Assembly (NCBI GenBank): GCA_040394475.1
Contig: JBEBSD010000005.1
Span: 62,001-126,000, forward strand
From: JBEBSD01 sp040394475
Lineage (GTDB): Bacteria > Bacteroidota > Bacteroidia > Cytophagales > Spirosomataceae
Direction: 5' to 3'
DNA length: 64,000 bases
How positions within the stretch are numbered: the stretch's first letter is position 1; every line of letters starts with the position of its first letter. This document shows positions 7,730 to 16,854 of the stretch, one piece after another. A model generated the notes under the pieces. It was not told the DNA's origin. It did not search any database and worked only from the letters and a program-made list of their open reading frames with translations. Position numbers and translations under genes: made by a program.

Positions 7730-9226
7730 ATGGCCAGATACATCGCTGCAATTGATCAAGGGACGACCAGCACCCGGTGCATCCTTTTCGATAAAAGAGG
7801 AACTATTGTATCGACCGGACAGAAGGAACATCAGCAATTGTACCCGCAACCCGGCTGGGTAGAGCATCATCCCGATGAAATATGGAAGAACACGCTGGAG
7901 GTAATCGCCATGGCCCGGATACAGGCGTCGGTGGCCGCCACCGATATTGCTGCCATCGGGATCACCAACCAGCGGGAAACGACGGTCGTCTGGAACAAGA
8001 GAACCGGAAAACCCTATTACAACGCCATCGTCTGGCAAGATACCCGGACAGGGGATTACGTTGCTGCGCTGGAAAAAAAGGGCGGCGCCGATCAGTTCAG
8101 GCAGCTGACCGGGTTGCCTGTTGCAACCTATTTCAGCGGTCTGAAGTTAAAATGGCTGCTGGAAAATGTGGAAGGACTGCGTGCGGACGCCGAAAAAGGA
8201 GAAGCGCTCTTCGGAACGATCGATACCTTTCTGATCTGGCATCTGACAGGGGGCGTTCACGGAGGAATCCATGTGACCGATGTCACCAACGCAAGCCGTA
8301 CCCAGCTGATGAACCTGCGGACACTCGAGTGGGACGAAGGGATGTTGCAGGAATTTGGCGTGCCCCGGCAGATGCTTCCGGAAATCAGGAGCAGCAGCGA
8401 GGTTTATGGTCATATGCACTCCGAAGTGCTGCCCGGTGTGCCGGTGGCAGGCAATTTGGGCGATCAGCATGCGGCCCTGGTAGGACAGGTGTGCTTTGAA
8501 CCGGGTATGGCGAAAAACACGTACGGTACCGGCTGTTTCCTGGTTATGAATACAGGAAGCGACCTGCGCGTCTCGGAGAACGGCCTGCTCTCTACCGTCG
8601 CCTACAAATTCGGGGATCAGCCCGTACAGTATGCATTGGAAGGAAGTGTGGCGATCAGCGGGGCGCTTGTACAATGGCTTCGGGACAACCTCGGGCTCAT
8701 CAAAGAAAGTAAAGACATCGAATCCCTTGCCGCGACGGTAGCCGATAACGGCGGTGCGTATTTTGTGCCGGCTTTTTCAGGACTCTATGCACCGTACTGG
8801 CGGAACGACGCCCGGGGAGTGATTGCCGGACTGACCCGTTATGTCAATAAAGGACACATTGCCAGGGCTGTCCTGGAAGCAACCGCCTACCAGACCGTCG
8901 ACGTGGTCCGTGCGATGGAACAGGATTCAGGAATTCCGCTCTCGTCGTTACGGGTGGACGGCGGTATGGTTGCGAACCAGTTATTGATGCAGTTTCAGGC
9001 CGATATGCTGGATGTGCAGGTAGTGGCCCCGTCCGTCACCGAAACGACTGCACTCGGCGCTGCCTATGCGGCAGGACTGGCAGTAGGTTTCTGGGAGAAC
9101 ACCGATGCCTTAACAGCCAACTGGCAGTCAGGAGCCACGTGGAGCGCCGATATGGATAATACCACACGCATACGGCTTTATAAGGGCTGGAAAAAGGCAA
9201 TCGAAAAATCCTTTGACTGGGCGTAG
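7730..9226 (+). CDS. glpK: Glycerol kinase
   Basis: This 498-residue FGGY-family kinase phosphorylates glycerol to glycerol 3-phosphate with ATP in the cytoplasm. It begins with the ATP-binding AAIDQGTTSTRCILFD, and has ITNQRETTVVW, IVWQDTRT, the catalytic-region LGDQHAALVGQ and the FGGY signature region GMVANQLLMQFQADML. The length fits GlpK and the glycerol-binding residues in NQRET argue for GlpK over other sugar kinases of the family. No glycerol facilitator or glycerol-3-phosphate dehydrogenase lies beside it. It begins 53 bases after the MutS-like gene. Confidence 0.95.
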   Translation: MARYIAAIDQGTTSTRCILFDKRGTIVSTGQKEHQQLYPQPGWVEHHPDEIWKNTLEVIAMARIQASVAATDIAAIGITNQRETTVVWNKRTGKPYYNAIVWQDTRTGDYVAALEKKGGADQFRQLTGLPVATYFSGLKLKWLLENVEGLRADAEKGEALFGTIDTFLIWHLTGGVHGGIHVTDVTNASRTQLMNLRTLEWDEGMLQEFGVPRQMLPEIRSSSEVYGHMHSEVLPGVPVAGNLGDQHAALVGQVCFEPGMAKNTYGTGCFLVMNTGSDLRVSENGLLSTVAYKFGDQPVQYALEGSVAISGALVQWLRDNLGLIKESKDIESLAATVADNGGAYFVPAFSGLYAPYWRNDARGVIAGLTRYVNKGHIARAVLEATAYQTVDVVRAMEQDSGIPLSSLRVDGGMVANQLLMQFQADMLDVQVVAPSVTETTALGAAYAAGLAVGFWENTDALTANWQSGATWSADMDNTTRIRLYKGWKKAIEKSFDWA

Positions 9227-9348
9227 GGGAGAGGATTCCGCTGCAGGAGCCCTGTTCCGACTATTTATAATTAATATATACTCACGGCGTCTATTACTTC
9301 AACGGTTTATTTGTTGGGCTGTTTGATCACAAGATGTTAATTTCGCGG

Positions 9349-9393
9349 GTGCTGCGGCTTCCCTGGCGGCGATGTCGCAGGAAGCCGCAGCAC
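9349..9393. other. Perfect 14-bp hairpin downstream of glpK
   Basis: GTGCTGCGGCTTCC at 9349-9362 pairs exactly with GGAAGCCGCAGCAC at 9380-9393, with a 17-base loop that can form a few further pairs (GCGA/TCGC). The following sequence, tttacaggtttt, is only weakly T-rich, so it may be a glpK terminator or a structure in the leader of the exonuclease gene, which starts 37 bases on. Confidence 0.7.
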
Positions 9394-9429
9394 TTTACAG
9401 GTTTTGCCTAGGATCAATATTCGTTTGGA

Positions 9430-10239
9430 ATGCATAAACTGAAACTTAAAAAGCCGCTGGCCTTCTTCGATCTGGAAACCACAGGTATTAGTATTGTTCG
9501 GGACCGGATCGTGGAAATTTCTATTGTAAAGGCGCTTCCCAGCGGCAGCCTGGAGGTAAAGACCCATCGGGTTAACCCGGGGATTCCCATTCCGCTCGAG
9601 TCCAGCCTGATTCACGGCATTTATGATGAGGATGTCAAAGATTGTCCGGCGTTCAAAAGTCTTGCCAAAAATGTTCTTGCCTTTCTGGAAGGATGCGACC
9701 TGGCCGGGTTCAACAGTAACCGGTTTGATATTCCCCTGCTGGTGGAAGAATTTCTGCGGGCCGGGGTCGATTTTGACGTGAAAAACCGGAAAATGGTAGA
9801 CGTTCAGCGTATTTTCCACCTGATGGAACCTCGTAATCTGACAGCAGCCTATAAATTCTATTGCGGGAAGGATTTAACCGATGCGCACAGTGCCGAAGCA
9901 GATGCCCGGGCCACGTATGAAATCCTGAATGCACAGGTAGAGCGGTATGAAGGAGTGGAAATCAAAGGCGATAAGGGGCTGCCGGTAACGCCTGTCGTGA
10001 ATGATATCAGCGCCCTGCATGCACTTACCTCCACCCGGATGGTGGACTTCGCGGGAAGGATGGTTTACAATGGAAAAGGAGAGGTGGTGTTTAATTTTGG
10101 AAAACATAGCGGTAAGCGGGTGGCAGACATCCTGAAGAGCGAGCCCTCTTACTTTGATTGGATCATGAAAGGCGACTTTTCGCTCGATACAAAACGTAAA
10201 CTCACCGAAATTCGCTTACAAGGACTGAAACAACCGTGA
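9430..10239 (+). CDS. DnaQ-like 3'-5' exonuclease with C-terminal DUF3820-like tail
   Basis: This 269-residue protein has the DEDDh exonuclease motifs: FFDLETTG (Asp14, Glu16), GFNSNRFDIPLL (third Asp, near residue 102) and the His/Asp pair in HSAEADARAT. These bind two metals and remove nucleotides from 3' ends; the family includes DNA polymerase III epsilon and stand-alone nucleases. After residue about 215 a short module FNFGKHSGKRVADI...YFDWI is seen, typical of a small domain often fused to such nucleases. It is probably not the replicative proofreading subunit, but an accessory DNA or RNA trimming enzyme. Confidence 0.85.
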   Translation: MHKLKLKKPLAFFDLETTGISIVRDRIVEISIVKALPSGSLEVKTHRVNPGIPIPLESSLIHGIYDEDVKDCPAFKSLAKNVLAFLEGCDLAGFNSNRFDIPLLVEEFLRAGVDFDVKNRKMVDVQRIFHLMEPRNLTAAYKFYCGKDLTDAHSAEADARATYEILNAQVERYEGVEIKGDKGLPVTPVVNDISALHALTSTRMVDFAGRMVYNGKGEVVFNFGKHSGKRVADILKSEPSYFDWIMKGDFSLDTKRKLTEIRLQGLKQP

Positions 10240-10245
10240 GCAACA

Positions 10246-10277
10246 GTTGCTGCAAGTGGTAATTATATATAAATTTG
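10246..10277 (+). promoter_or_regulatory. Predicted promoter of the nuoKLMN set
   Basis: A -33 GTTG at 10246-10249, a 20-base spacer and a -7 TAAATTTG at 10270-10277 match the Bacteroidota consensus TTTG/TAnnTTTG. It lies 48 bases before the nuoK start and just after the exonuclease stop. Confidence 0.6.
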
Positions 10278-10325
10278 CCAGCGGATTCACTATCGTTGTT
10301 AACCAAGCACATTTAAGGAATAATT

Positions 10326-10676
10326 ATGTTTCCATCCCCAGTTCCTCCCCCTGATATCCCGGAAGTCATCCGGCTTATCCCGTTACACTATTACCTGTTC
10401 CTGAGCACAGCGTTGTTTGTGATCGGGATCATCGGAGTACTGACGCGCCGGAACGCAATTATTATTTTCATGTCTGTGGAATTGATGCTGAATGCGGTGA
10501 ACCTGTTGCTGATTGCTTTTTCGTCCTACCGTTCGGATCCTTCCGCACAGGCATTTGTATTCTTTATCATGGCGGTGGCAGCAGCGGAAGTTGCGGTCGG
10601 CCTGGCCATTATTGTAATGATTTACAGGAATACACGTACTACGGATATTGGTTTCCTGAATAAACTTAAATGGTAA
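10326..10676 (+). CDS. nuoK: NADH-quinone oxidoreductase subunit K
   Basis: This 116-residue membrane protein of complex I has three helices and the conserved Glu residues in MSVELMLNAVN and AAAEVAVGLAI that are part of the proton channel near the membrane arm centre. It has an N-terminal extension of about 18 residues rich in proline before HYYLFLSTALF. NuoJ, normally encoded just upstream, is absent here. The nuoL start overlaps the nuoK end by 7 bases, which suggests translational coupling. Confidence 0.93.
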   Translation: MFPSPVPPPDIPEVIRLIPLHYYLFLSTALFVIGIIGVLTRRNAIIIFMSVELMLNAVNLLLIAFSSYRSDPSAQAFVFFIMAVAAAEVAVGLAIIVMIYRNTRTTDIGFLNKLKW

Positions 10677-12625
10677 TCCGTTCGCTTATGCCCGTTTCAT
10701 TACTTGTTCTGATTCCACTGCTGCCATTACTTGGCTTTCTTATTAACGGACTGGGTTTTAAGTATGTACCTAAAGGGGTGGCCGGGATAACCGGTACACT
10801 GGCAGCTTTGGGGAGCTTCGCTTTGTCCGTCTATGTGTTTTTCGCTTTTCAATCAGCGGCCGCTATTACCGGCAATACGGATCCATTGCTTATACCCTTG
10901 TTCGACTGGATCACTGTCAATACCCTCTCCATTCCCTTTTCCTTTCAGATCGATCAGCTTTCGTTGCTGATGTTGCTGATCATTACGGGAGTAGGGTCAT
11001 TGATCCATATTTATTCCCTGGGCTACATGAGCCGGGACGAAGGATTCGGGAAGTTTTTTGCCTACCTGAACCTCTTCCTGTTTTTCATGCTGCTGCTGGT
11101 CATGGGCTCCAATTATGTCATCATGTACATAGGCTGGGAAGGGGTTGGACTCTGTTCCTACCTGCTGATCGGTTTCTGGAACAAAAACACGGCATTCAAT
11201 AATGCCGCCCGGAAAGCCTTTATTATGAACCGCGTGGGGGATTTGGGTTTCCTGCTCGGGATGTTCGGGATTATCATGGCTTTCGGGACCGTAGAATATA
11301 CCGAAGTTTTCCGCAAGGCATCGGCGCTTGCTATCGGCGATCCGGTCGTGGTCACTATTACGTTGCTGCTGTTTATCGGAGCAATGGGGAAATCGGCGCA
11401 GATTCCGCTGTATACCTGGCTGCCGGACGCAATGGCCGGGCCAACCCCGGTGTCGGCGCTGATTCACGCTGCGACAATGGTGACGGCGGGCATTTACATG
11501 GTCATCCGCTCGAATGTGCTGTATGTACTGGCGCCGACCTCTATGGAGGTGGTAGCGGTGATCGGTGCGGCGACGGCCCTTTTGGGAGCTTCCATCGGGC
11601 TGCTGCAGAATGATATTAAAAAGGTACTGGCATACTCAACGGTGAGCCAGCTGGGGTATATGTTTATTGCGCTGGGCGTGGCGGCGTTTTCCGCCTCCAT
11701 GTTCCACGTCATCACGCACGCCTTCTTCAAAGCACTGCTGTTCCTGGGCGCCGGGAGTGTCATCCATGCCATGTCAGATGAACAGGATATCCGTAAAATG
11801 GGCGGGTTGCGTCAAAAACTTCCCATTACGTTTATCACCTTCTTTATTGCTACCTGGGCTATTTCCGGGCTGCCCCCGTTTGCCGGGTTCTTTTCCAAAG
11901 ATGAAATCCTGGCTCATGCGTTTGAGCACAATAAATTGCTCTGGGTGCTGGGGGTGATCGGTTCGATCATGACGGCCTATTATATGTTCCGGTTGCTGTT
12001 CCTTACCTTTTTCGGTAGTTTCAGGGGGACTTCCGAACAACAGCATCACCTGCACGAATCGCCGGCTTCAATGACGATTCCGTTGGTGATCCTGGCGGTG
12101 TTGTCTGTGGCAGGCGGGTTGATCGGGGTGCCTGAGGCGCTGCATGGGAGTCATCAGTTAGCCGCTTTCATGAGCCCGCTGTTTGACGGGGCACGGCAAC
12201 TGAACCCGGAACTGCTGGCGCCCACTACCCTGAGCCATGCTACGGAATATGCGCTCATGGGAGTTTCGGTAGCGGCAGCGGCGATAGCGGCGATTGCAGC
12301 CTATGTCGTTTACGTGAAGCGGGGGGCGGTTCCTGCTCCCGAAACGGAAACCCGCACCGGGCTGCAAAAGCTGGTTTATAACAAGTATTATGTGGACGAA
12401 TTATATGATACCGTGTTTGTGAAACCGATGCGCGCCTTGTCCGATATTTTGTGGAGTTTCGGGGAATTCGTAATTGACCTGGTGGTGGATGGAACCGGGG
12501 CGCTGATTGGGTTTTTATCACGGCAGGCACGGAAATTCCAGACAGGGTTTGTGGGATACTATGTGTTTGTAATGGTACTGGGAATGGTACTCCTGTTATT
12601 CTGGAATTTGCTATTAAATAAATAA
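10670..12625 (+). CDS. nuoL: NADH-quinone oxidoreductase subunit L
   Basis: This 651-residue protein is the distal antiporter-like proton pump of complex I. It carries the typical core GVGLCSYLLIGFW, MGKSAQIPLYTWLPDAMAGPTPVSALIHAATMVTAG, and the lysine-bearing KKVLAYSTVSQLGYM, followed by FFSKDEILAHAF. The C-terminal region contains the expected lateral helix and a last membrane helix (YVFVMVLGMVLLLFW). Overlap with nuoK and location before nuoM make it complex I rather than an Mrp antiporter subunit. Confidence 0.95.
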   Translation: MVIRSLMPVSLLVLIPLLPLLGFLINGLGFKYVPKGVAGITGTLAALGSFALSVYVFFAFQSAAAITGNTDPLLIPLFDWITVNTLSIPFSFQIDQLSLLMLLIITGVGSLIHIYSLGYMSRDEGFGKFFAYLNLFLFFMLLLVMGSNYVIMYIGWEGVGLCSYLLIGFWNKNTAFNNAARKAFIMNRVGDLGFLLGMFGIIMAFGTVEYTEVFRKASALAIGDPVVVTITLLLFIGAMGKSAQIPLYTWLPDAMAGPTPVSALIHAATMVTAGIYMVIRSNVLYVLAPTSMEVVAVIGAATALLGASIGLLQNDIKKVLAYSTVSQLGYMFIALGVAAFSASMFHVITHAFFKALLFLGAGSVIHAMSDEQDIRKMGGLRQKLPITFITFFIATWAISGLPPFAGFFSKDEILAHAFEHNKLLWVLGVIGSIMTAYYMFRLLFLTFFGSFRGTSEQQHHLHESPASMTIPLVILAVLSVAGGLIGVPEALHGSHQLAAFMSPLFDGARQLNPELLAPTTLSHATEYALMGVSVAAAAIAAIAAYVVYVKRGAVPAPETETRTGLQKLVYNKYYVDELYDTVFVKPMRALSDILWSFGEFVIDLVVDGTGALIGFLSRQARKFQTGFVGYYVFVMVLGMVLLLFWNLLLNK

Positions 12626-12714
12626 ACTCCTGGTTGCAGCGCGTGCAACGCGGGTGCAACGGAACGTTCCGGCCTGGTGGAACCGGGTCTTTGACAGCGC
12701 ATTAAAATAAGAAT

Positions 12715-14166
12715 ATGCTTACCTTACTTTTGATCTTAATCCCGTTGGCTGCCGCTGCAATTACTTTTTGGCTCGGCGGGCAACATGCGAAACAAATAGC
12801 GCTGGTGGGGGCGCTGGCAGGATTGGCTGCCGCTATAGCGGTCTGGAGCCAGTTTGACCCTGCAGCCGGGACACAGTTCGGATTCCGGTATCCCTGGATA
12901 CAATCCATGGGGATTTCGTTTGCCGGAGGGATAGACGGGATCAGTATGGTACTGGTGCTGCTGACTGCGTTTCTGACTCCTTTCATTATTTTATCAACGT
13001 TCGGGCGTCCCTATAAGAACCCGGCGGCCTTTTACGCGTTAATCCTGTTTATGGAAGCGGCTATGATCGGGGTTTTCGTGGCCACGGATGCGTTCTTGTT
13101 TTACCTGTTTTTCGAAGCAGCCCTGCTCCCCATTTATTTCCTTGCTGCGGTCTGGGGAGGGGTTAACCGCCGGGCGGTGACGTTTAAGTTCTTTGTCTAT
13201 ACCATGTTTGGCAGCCTGTTTATGCTGCTGGGGCTGATTTACCTGTACTTTCAGACCCCCGGTTACCATTCGACCGATATTACGGCCTTTTACAACCTGC
13301 AGCTCTCGGCCAAAGAACAAGGCTATCTTTTCTGGGCCTTTTTCCTGGCTTTCGCCATTAAGATGCCCCTGTTTCCGTTCCATACCTGGCAGCCCGACAC
13401 GTATGTGGAGGCGCCGGCACCGGCCACCATGCTGCTTTCCGGGATTATGCTGAAAATGGGGGTCTACGGGCTGATCCGTTTCCTGCTTCCGGTTGCACCG
13501 CTCGGCATGGAGCAGTGGGGAGGGCTGGCCATAGGGTTGTCGGTTACCGGGATTATCTACGGATCGGTGATCGCGGTTCAGCAGCGGGATATGAAGCGTC
13601 TGCTGGCCTATTCTTCGTTTGCACACGTAGGACTGATGGCGGCCGGGATCATTTCCGCCACTGCCAACGGGCTGCAGGGTGCGCTGATTCAATCGCTGTC
13701 GCACGGGATCAATGTGGTTGGATTGTTTTTTATTGTTGAAATCATCAGCTCCCGTACCCAAACCCGGTATCTCAGTGAATTGGGCGGGATCGCCCGGCGG
13801 GCTCCGCAGCTATCGGTAGCGTTGATGCTGCTCTTGCTGGGAAGCATCGCCTTGCCGCTCACCAACGGTTTTATCGGGGAATTTCTTTTATTGTTGGGGG
13901 TTTATCAGTACAGCCCCTGGTTAGGTGCAGTGGCCGGGATCAGTATCATACTGGGAGCCGTTTACATGTTCCGGCTTTTTCAAAAGGCAATGTTGGGAGA
14001 ACAAAGCGAGAAAACGGCCGCATTTGCGGATTTAAGCTGGTCTGAACGGGCCGTGCTGCTGCCTTTGGGAGCAATGGTCCTTTGGATCGGGGTATACCCG
14101 CATACCTTCTTAAAGATTACCGAACCGGCGGTTAACCAGATTTTGCGGATAGTCGGCGGCAATTAG
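12715..14166 (+). CDS. nuoM: NADH-quinone oxidoreductase subunit M
   Basis: This 483-residue antiporter-like proton-pumping subunit has about 14 membrane helices. Conserved points include the Glu in YLFFEAALLPIYFL, the Lys in AIKMPLFPFHTWQPDTYVEAP, and RDMKRLLAYSSFAHVGL. The length fits NuoM. It follows nuoL by 89 bases and precedes nuoN by 86 bases in the same orientation, so it belongs to the same transcript. Confidence 0.95.
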   Translation: MLTLLLILIPLAAAAITFWLGGQHAKQIALVGALAGLAAAIAVWSQFDPAAGTQFGFRYPWIQSMGISFAGGIDGISMVLVLLTAFLTPFIILSTFGRPYKNPAAFYALILFMEAAMIGVFVATDAFLFYLFFEAALLPIYFLAAVWGGVNRRAVTFKFFVYTMFGSLFMLLGLIYLYFQTPGYHSTDITAFYNLQLSAKEQGYLFWAFFLAFAIKMPLFPFHTWQPDTYVEAPAPATMLLSGIMLKMGVYGLIRFLLPVAPLGMEQWGGLAIGLSVTGIIYGSVIAVQQRDMKRLLAYSSFAHVGLMAAGIISATANGLQGALIQSLSHGINVVGLFFIVEIISSRTQTRYLSELGGIARRAPQLSVALMLLLLGSIALPLTNGFIGEFLLLLGVYQYSPWLGAVAGISIILGAVYMFRLFQKAMLGEQSEKTAAFADLSWSERAVLLPLGAMVLWIGVYPHTFLKITEPAVNQILRIVGGN

Positions 14167-14252
14167 GGAAGCGCCTGCTGCCTCCGGTAGAAAAGAAAGT
14201 TGATAAAATTAAAAGCTAAAGATGGCAGCTTGCTGCCAGCAGCCTGTAAAAT

Positions 14253-15656
14253 ATGTACCCGATTGTTCTATTGTCGCTTCTTGGAATAGTAGTCTTGTTT
14301 CTTGGCTTTTCCAAGTCCAAGCATGTGTTGCTGCCGGCAACCCTGTTGTTTATACTACTGGCGTTTGTGAGTGGCTTTACAGATTGGGGTAAGGGGGAAA
14401 TTCTCTATTTTTTCGACATGCTTCGGGTGAATAACCTGACAATCGCGCTGGGAGCAATTACCATGATATCCGCGTTTATGATCGTAGCGATGACCGGGGG
14501 TTTCCAGGATGAGGAGGAAGCGGAGCCTGCGGAATATTTTACCCTGATGCTGTTCTCGCTGGTGGGAGCCCTGATGATGATCGGCTTTGAGCACATGATC
14601 ATGCTCTTTCTGGGGGTGGAGATTTTGTCAATCGCCATGTATGTGCTGGCAGGTACTGAAAAAAGGAACCTGAGGTCAAACGAAGCGGCTCTGAAATATT
14701 TCCTTATGGGCGCTTTTGCTTCCGGGATCATGCTTTTCGGAATGGCGTTGCTGTACGGCGCCACCGGGTCCTTCAAGATGGAAGGATTGAAGGCGTATGC
14801 CTTGGTCAATGCAGTGGGAACGCACTCGTATCTGTTTTATTCCGGTTTGATTCTGTTATTGGTGGGGATGCTGTTTAAAGTATCTGCGGCTCCTTTCCAT
14901 TTCTGGACACCGGATGTGTACGAAGGAGCGCCGACTATTTTTACAACGTTCATGGCAACGGTTGTGAAAACGGCGGGGATTGCCGCTATCTTCAGGCTGC
15001 TGTCGGAGGCGTTTGCCGGGATCCATGCGTATTGGTGGATTTCACTGGCCGCAGTCACTGTACTCACTTTACTGATCGGGAACATCACTGCGGTGTACCA
15101 GCGCAGCTTTAAACGGATGATGGCCTATTCCAGTATTTCACATGCCGGGTACCTGCTGATCGCGCTGACCGCGCTTACGGAAAAGTCGGGACTGGCCGTG
15201 TTGTTTTACCTGCTTGCTTATGCGATGGCAACCATCATGGCCTTTGGGGTGATGATCCTGGTATCGAAGGTACAGCCATTGCGGGAGGATGGGCAGCCCG
15301 AGGAGTCTTTCGAGATGTTCAACGGGCTGGCGGTAAAAAATCCGTTGCTGGCGTTTGTAATGACGGTATCGATGTTGTCGCTGGCCGGGATTCCGCTGAC
15401 CGCCGGCTTTTGGGGGAAATTCCTGATTTTCAGTACGGCGGTGGAACGGGGAATGGTCTGGCTGCTGGTGATTGCCGTGCTGATGTCGGTTGTAGGGTTG
15501 TTCTACTACTTCCGGGTCATTATAGCAAGTTACTTACGGGAAGGAGAGACCGGTAAAATCAGGGTGGCGCCTTTTTACAAAATTGTGCTGATTGGCGCTA
15601 CTATCGTGCTGCTGGTATTTGGTCTCGCGCCGGGTCTGCTGGAGAGCGTGTTATAA
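14253..15656 (+). CDS. nuoN: NADH-quinone oxidoreductase subunit N
   Basis: This 467-residue antiporter-like membrane subunit shows the NuoN signatures LFLGVEILSIAMYVLAG (conserved Glu), LLVGMLFKVSAAPFHFWTPDVYEGAP (conserved Lys) and RSFKRMMAYSSISHAGYLL. It completes the three antiporter-like subunits L, M and N of the proton-pumping arm. nuoH begins about 70 bases downstream, with a possible promoter of its own in between. Confidence 0.95.
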   Translation: MYPIVLLSLLGIVVLFLGFSKSKHVLLPATLLFILLAFVSGFTDWGKGEILYFFDMLRVNNLTIALGAITMISAFMIVAMTGGFQDEEEAEPAEYFTLMLFSLVGALMMIGFEHMIMLFLGVEILSIAMYVLAGTEKRNLRSNEAALKYFLMGAFASGIMLFGMALLYGATGSFKMEGLKAYALVNAVGTHSYLFYSGLILLLVGMLFKVSAAPFHFWTPDVYEGAPTIFTTFMATVVKTAGIAAIFRLLSEAFAGIHAYWWISLAAVTVLTLLIGNITAVYQRSFKRMMAYSSISHAGYLLIALTALTEKSGLAVLFYLLAYAMATIMAFGVMILVSKVQPLREDGQPEESFEMFNGLAVKNPLLAFVMTVSMLSLAGIPLTAGFWGKFLIFSTAVERGMVWLLVIAVLMSVVGLFYYFRVIIASYLREGETGKIRVAPFYKIVLIGATIVLLVFGLAPGLLESVL

Positions 15657-15673
15657 GCGTTGTAATTCAATTC

Positions 15674-15702
15674 TTGTTTTTGGCCGAATTTCGATAGTTT
15701 TG
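15674..15702 (+). promoter_or_regulatory. Possible separate promoter of nuoH
   Basis: TTG at 15674-15676 and TAGTTTTG at 15695-15702 are spaced by 18 bases, slightly short of the usual 19-21. The -7 element fits TAnnTTTG exactly and lies 24 bases before the GTG start of nuoH. Confidence 0.45.
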
Positions 15703-15726
15703 TGTCGAGATTCAAAGTTCGATAGT

Positions 15727-16812
15727 GTGCCGTTTACTCTGCTGATCTTTCTGGTAGCTGTTCCCGCCTTCGTCATCGTGGGTGTGTACCTGGAACGGAA
15801 GGTTTCTGCTTTCATTCAGGATCGCATGGGACCTATGGAGGTTGGTAAATGGGGAATGCTCCAGTTGTTTGCTGATTTGATCAAGCTCCTTCTGAAGGAG
15901 GATATCGTCGCCAGAGCCGTAGACCGCAAACTGTTTCTGCTGGCGCCGGTGGTGATTTTTACGGCCGTTTTTGCCGGCTATGCGGTGCTGCCCCTTGCCC
16001 CGGACCTGGCAGGGTCATCCGCGACCGTAGGGGTATTCTTTCTGCTTACGATTGTTTCAGTAGATGTATTGGGCCTGTTGATGGCGGGATGGGGATCCAA
16101 CAATAAATACTCGTTGCTGGGAGCTATCCGGGCGGTAGCGCAAATGATTTCCTACGAAATACCGCTAACCTTGTCGGTGTTGTGTGTGGTCATGTTATGC
16201 CAGACACTCAATTTGCAGGAAATCAGTTTTCTGCAGGGAATTTATAGTCCGGAAACCAACTATCTCTTCGGGCTGAAGGCGCTGAATATCGATGTTACGC
16301 AGGTCGGTGGTTTCCTGACCTGGAACATTTTCCGGAACCCTTTTCTCCTGATTGCCTACGTGGTCTTTTTTATAGCCTCGCTGGCGGAGTGCAACCGGGC
16401 CCCGTTCGACATCCCCGAAGGTGAATCCGAGTTGGTGGGAGGGTTTCATACGGAGTATTCCGGGATGCGCTATGCGTTATTGATGCTTTCGGAATATGGG
16501 ATGATGCTGCTGGTATCGCTATTGGGGGCGATCTTGTTTCTGGGGAGCTGGAATACTCCCTTGCCGAACATCGGTCCTGTTAAACTGGCGGAATGGACCA
16601 GCGGAGCGCCGGGAACGGTAATGGGCTATGCGACGGGTATTTTCTGGCTGTTGTCGAAGGCGCTCGTGGCTGTGGTGGTACAGATGTGGGTACGCTGGAC
16701 ACTGCCGCGCCTGCGGGTAGACCAACTGATGTACCTGGGGTGGAAGGTACTGACCCCTCTGGGATTGGTGCTGTTTTTTATCACAGGGGTTTGGCGGTTG
16801 CTGGGAGTGTAA
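15727..16812 (+). CDS. nuoH: NADH-quinone oxidoreductase subunit H
   Basis: This 361-residue subunit forms the quinone-binding site at the junction of the peripheral and membrane arms of complex I. Signatures include VYLERKVSAFIQDRMGP, a GMLQLFADLIKLLLKED stretch, AVAQMISYEIPLTLS and the charged loop ECNRAPFDIPEGESELVGGFHTEYSG. The open frame reaches back into nuoN, but the first plausible start before the conserved part is GTG at 15727, giving VPFTLLIFLVAVPAF. Unusually it comes after nuoN, not between nuoG and nuoI; the remaining complex I genes are not in the window. Confidence 0.92.
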   Translation: MPFTLLIFLVAVPAFVIVGVYLERKVSAFIQDRMGPMEVGKWGMLQLFADLIKLLLKEDIVARAVDRKLFLLAPVVIFTAVFAGYAVLPLAPDLAGSSATVGVFFLLTIVSVDVLGLLMAGWGSNNKYSLLGAIRAVAQMISYEIPLTLSVLCVVMLCQTLNLQEISFLQGIYSPETNYLFGLKALNIDVTQVGGFLTWNIFRNPFLLIAYVVFFIASLAECNRAPFDIPEGESELVGGFHTEYSGMRYALLMLSEYGMMLLVSLLGAILFLGSWNTPLPNIGPVKLAEWTSGAPGTVMGYATGIFWLLSKALVAVVVQMWVRWTLPRLRVDQLMYLGWKVLTPLGLVLFFITGVWRLLGV

Positions 16813-16854
16813 TAGTGCCGGCAAAAGGTACACAGCAGGTTATTTTTGTTTCGA

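Noticed and set aside
10670..15656. Possibility that nuoL, nuoM and nuoN are Mrp-type antiporter subunits
   Set aside because: They are linked to nuoK and nuoH and have complex I lengths and order; no MrpC, E, F or G genes are present.
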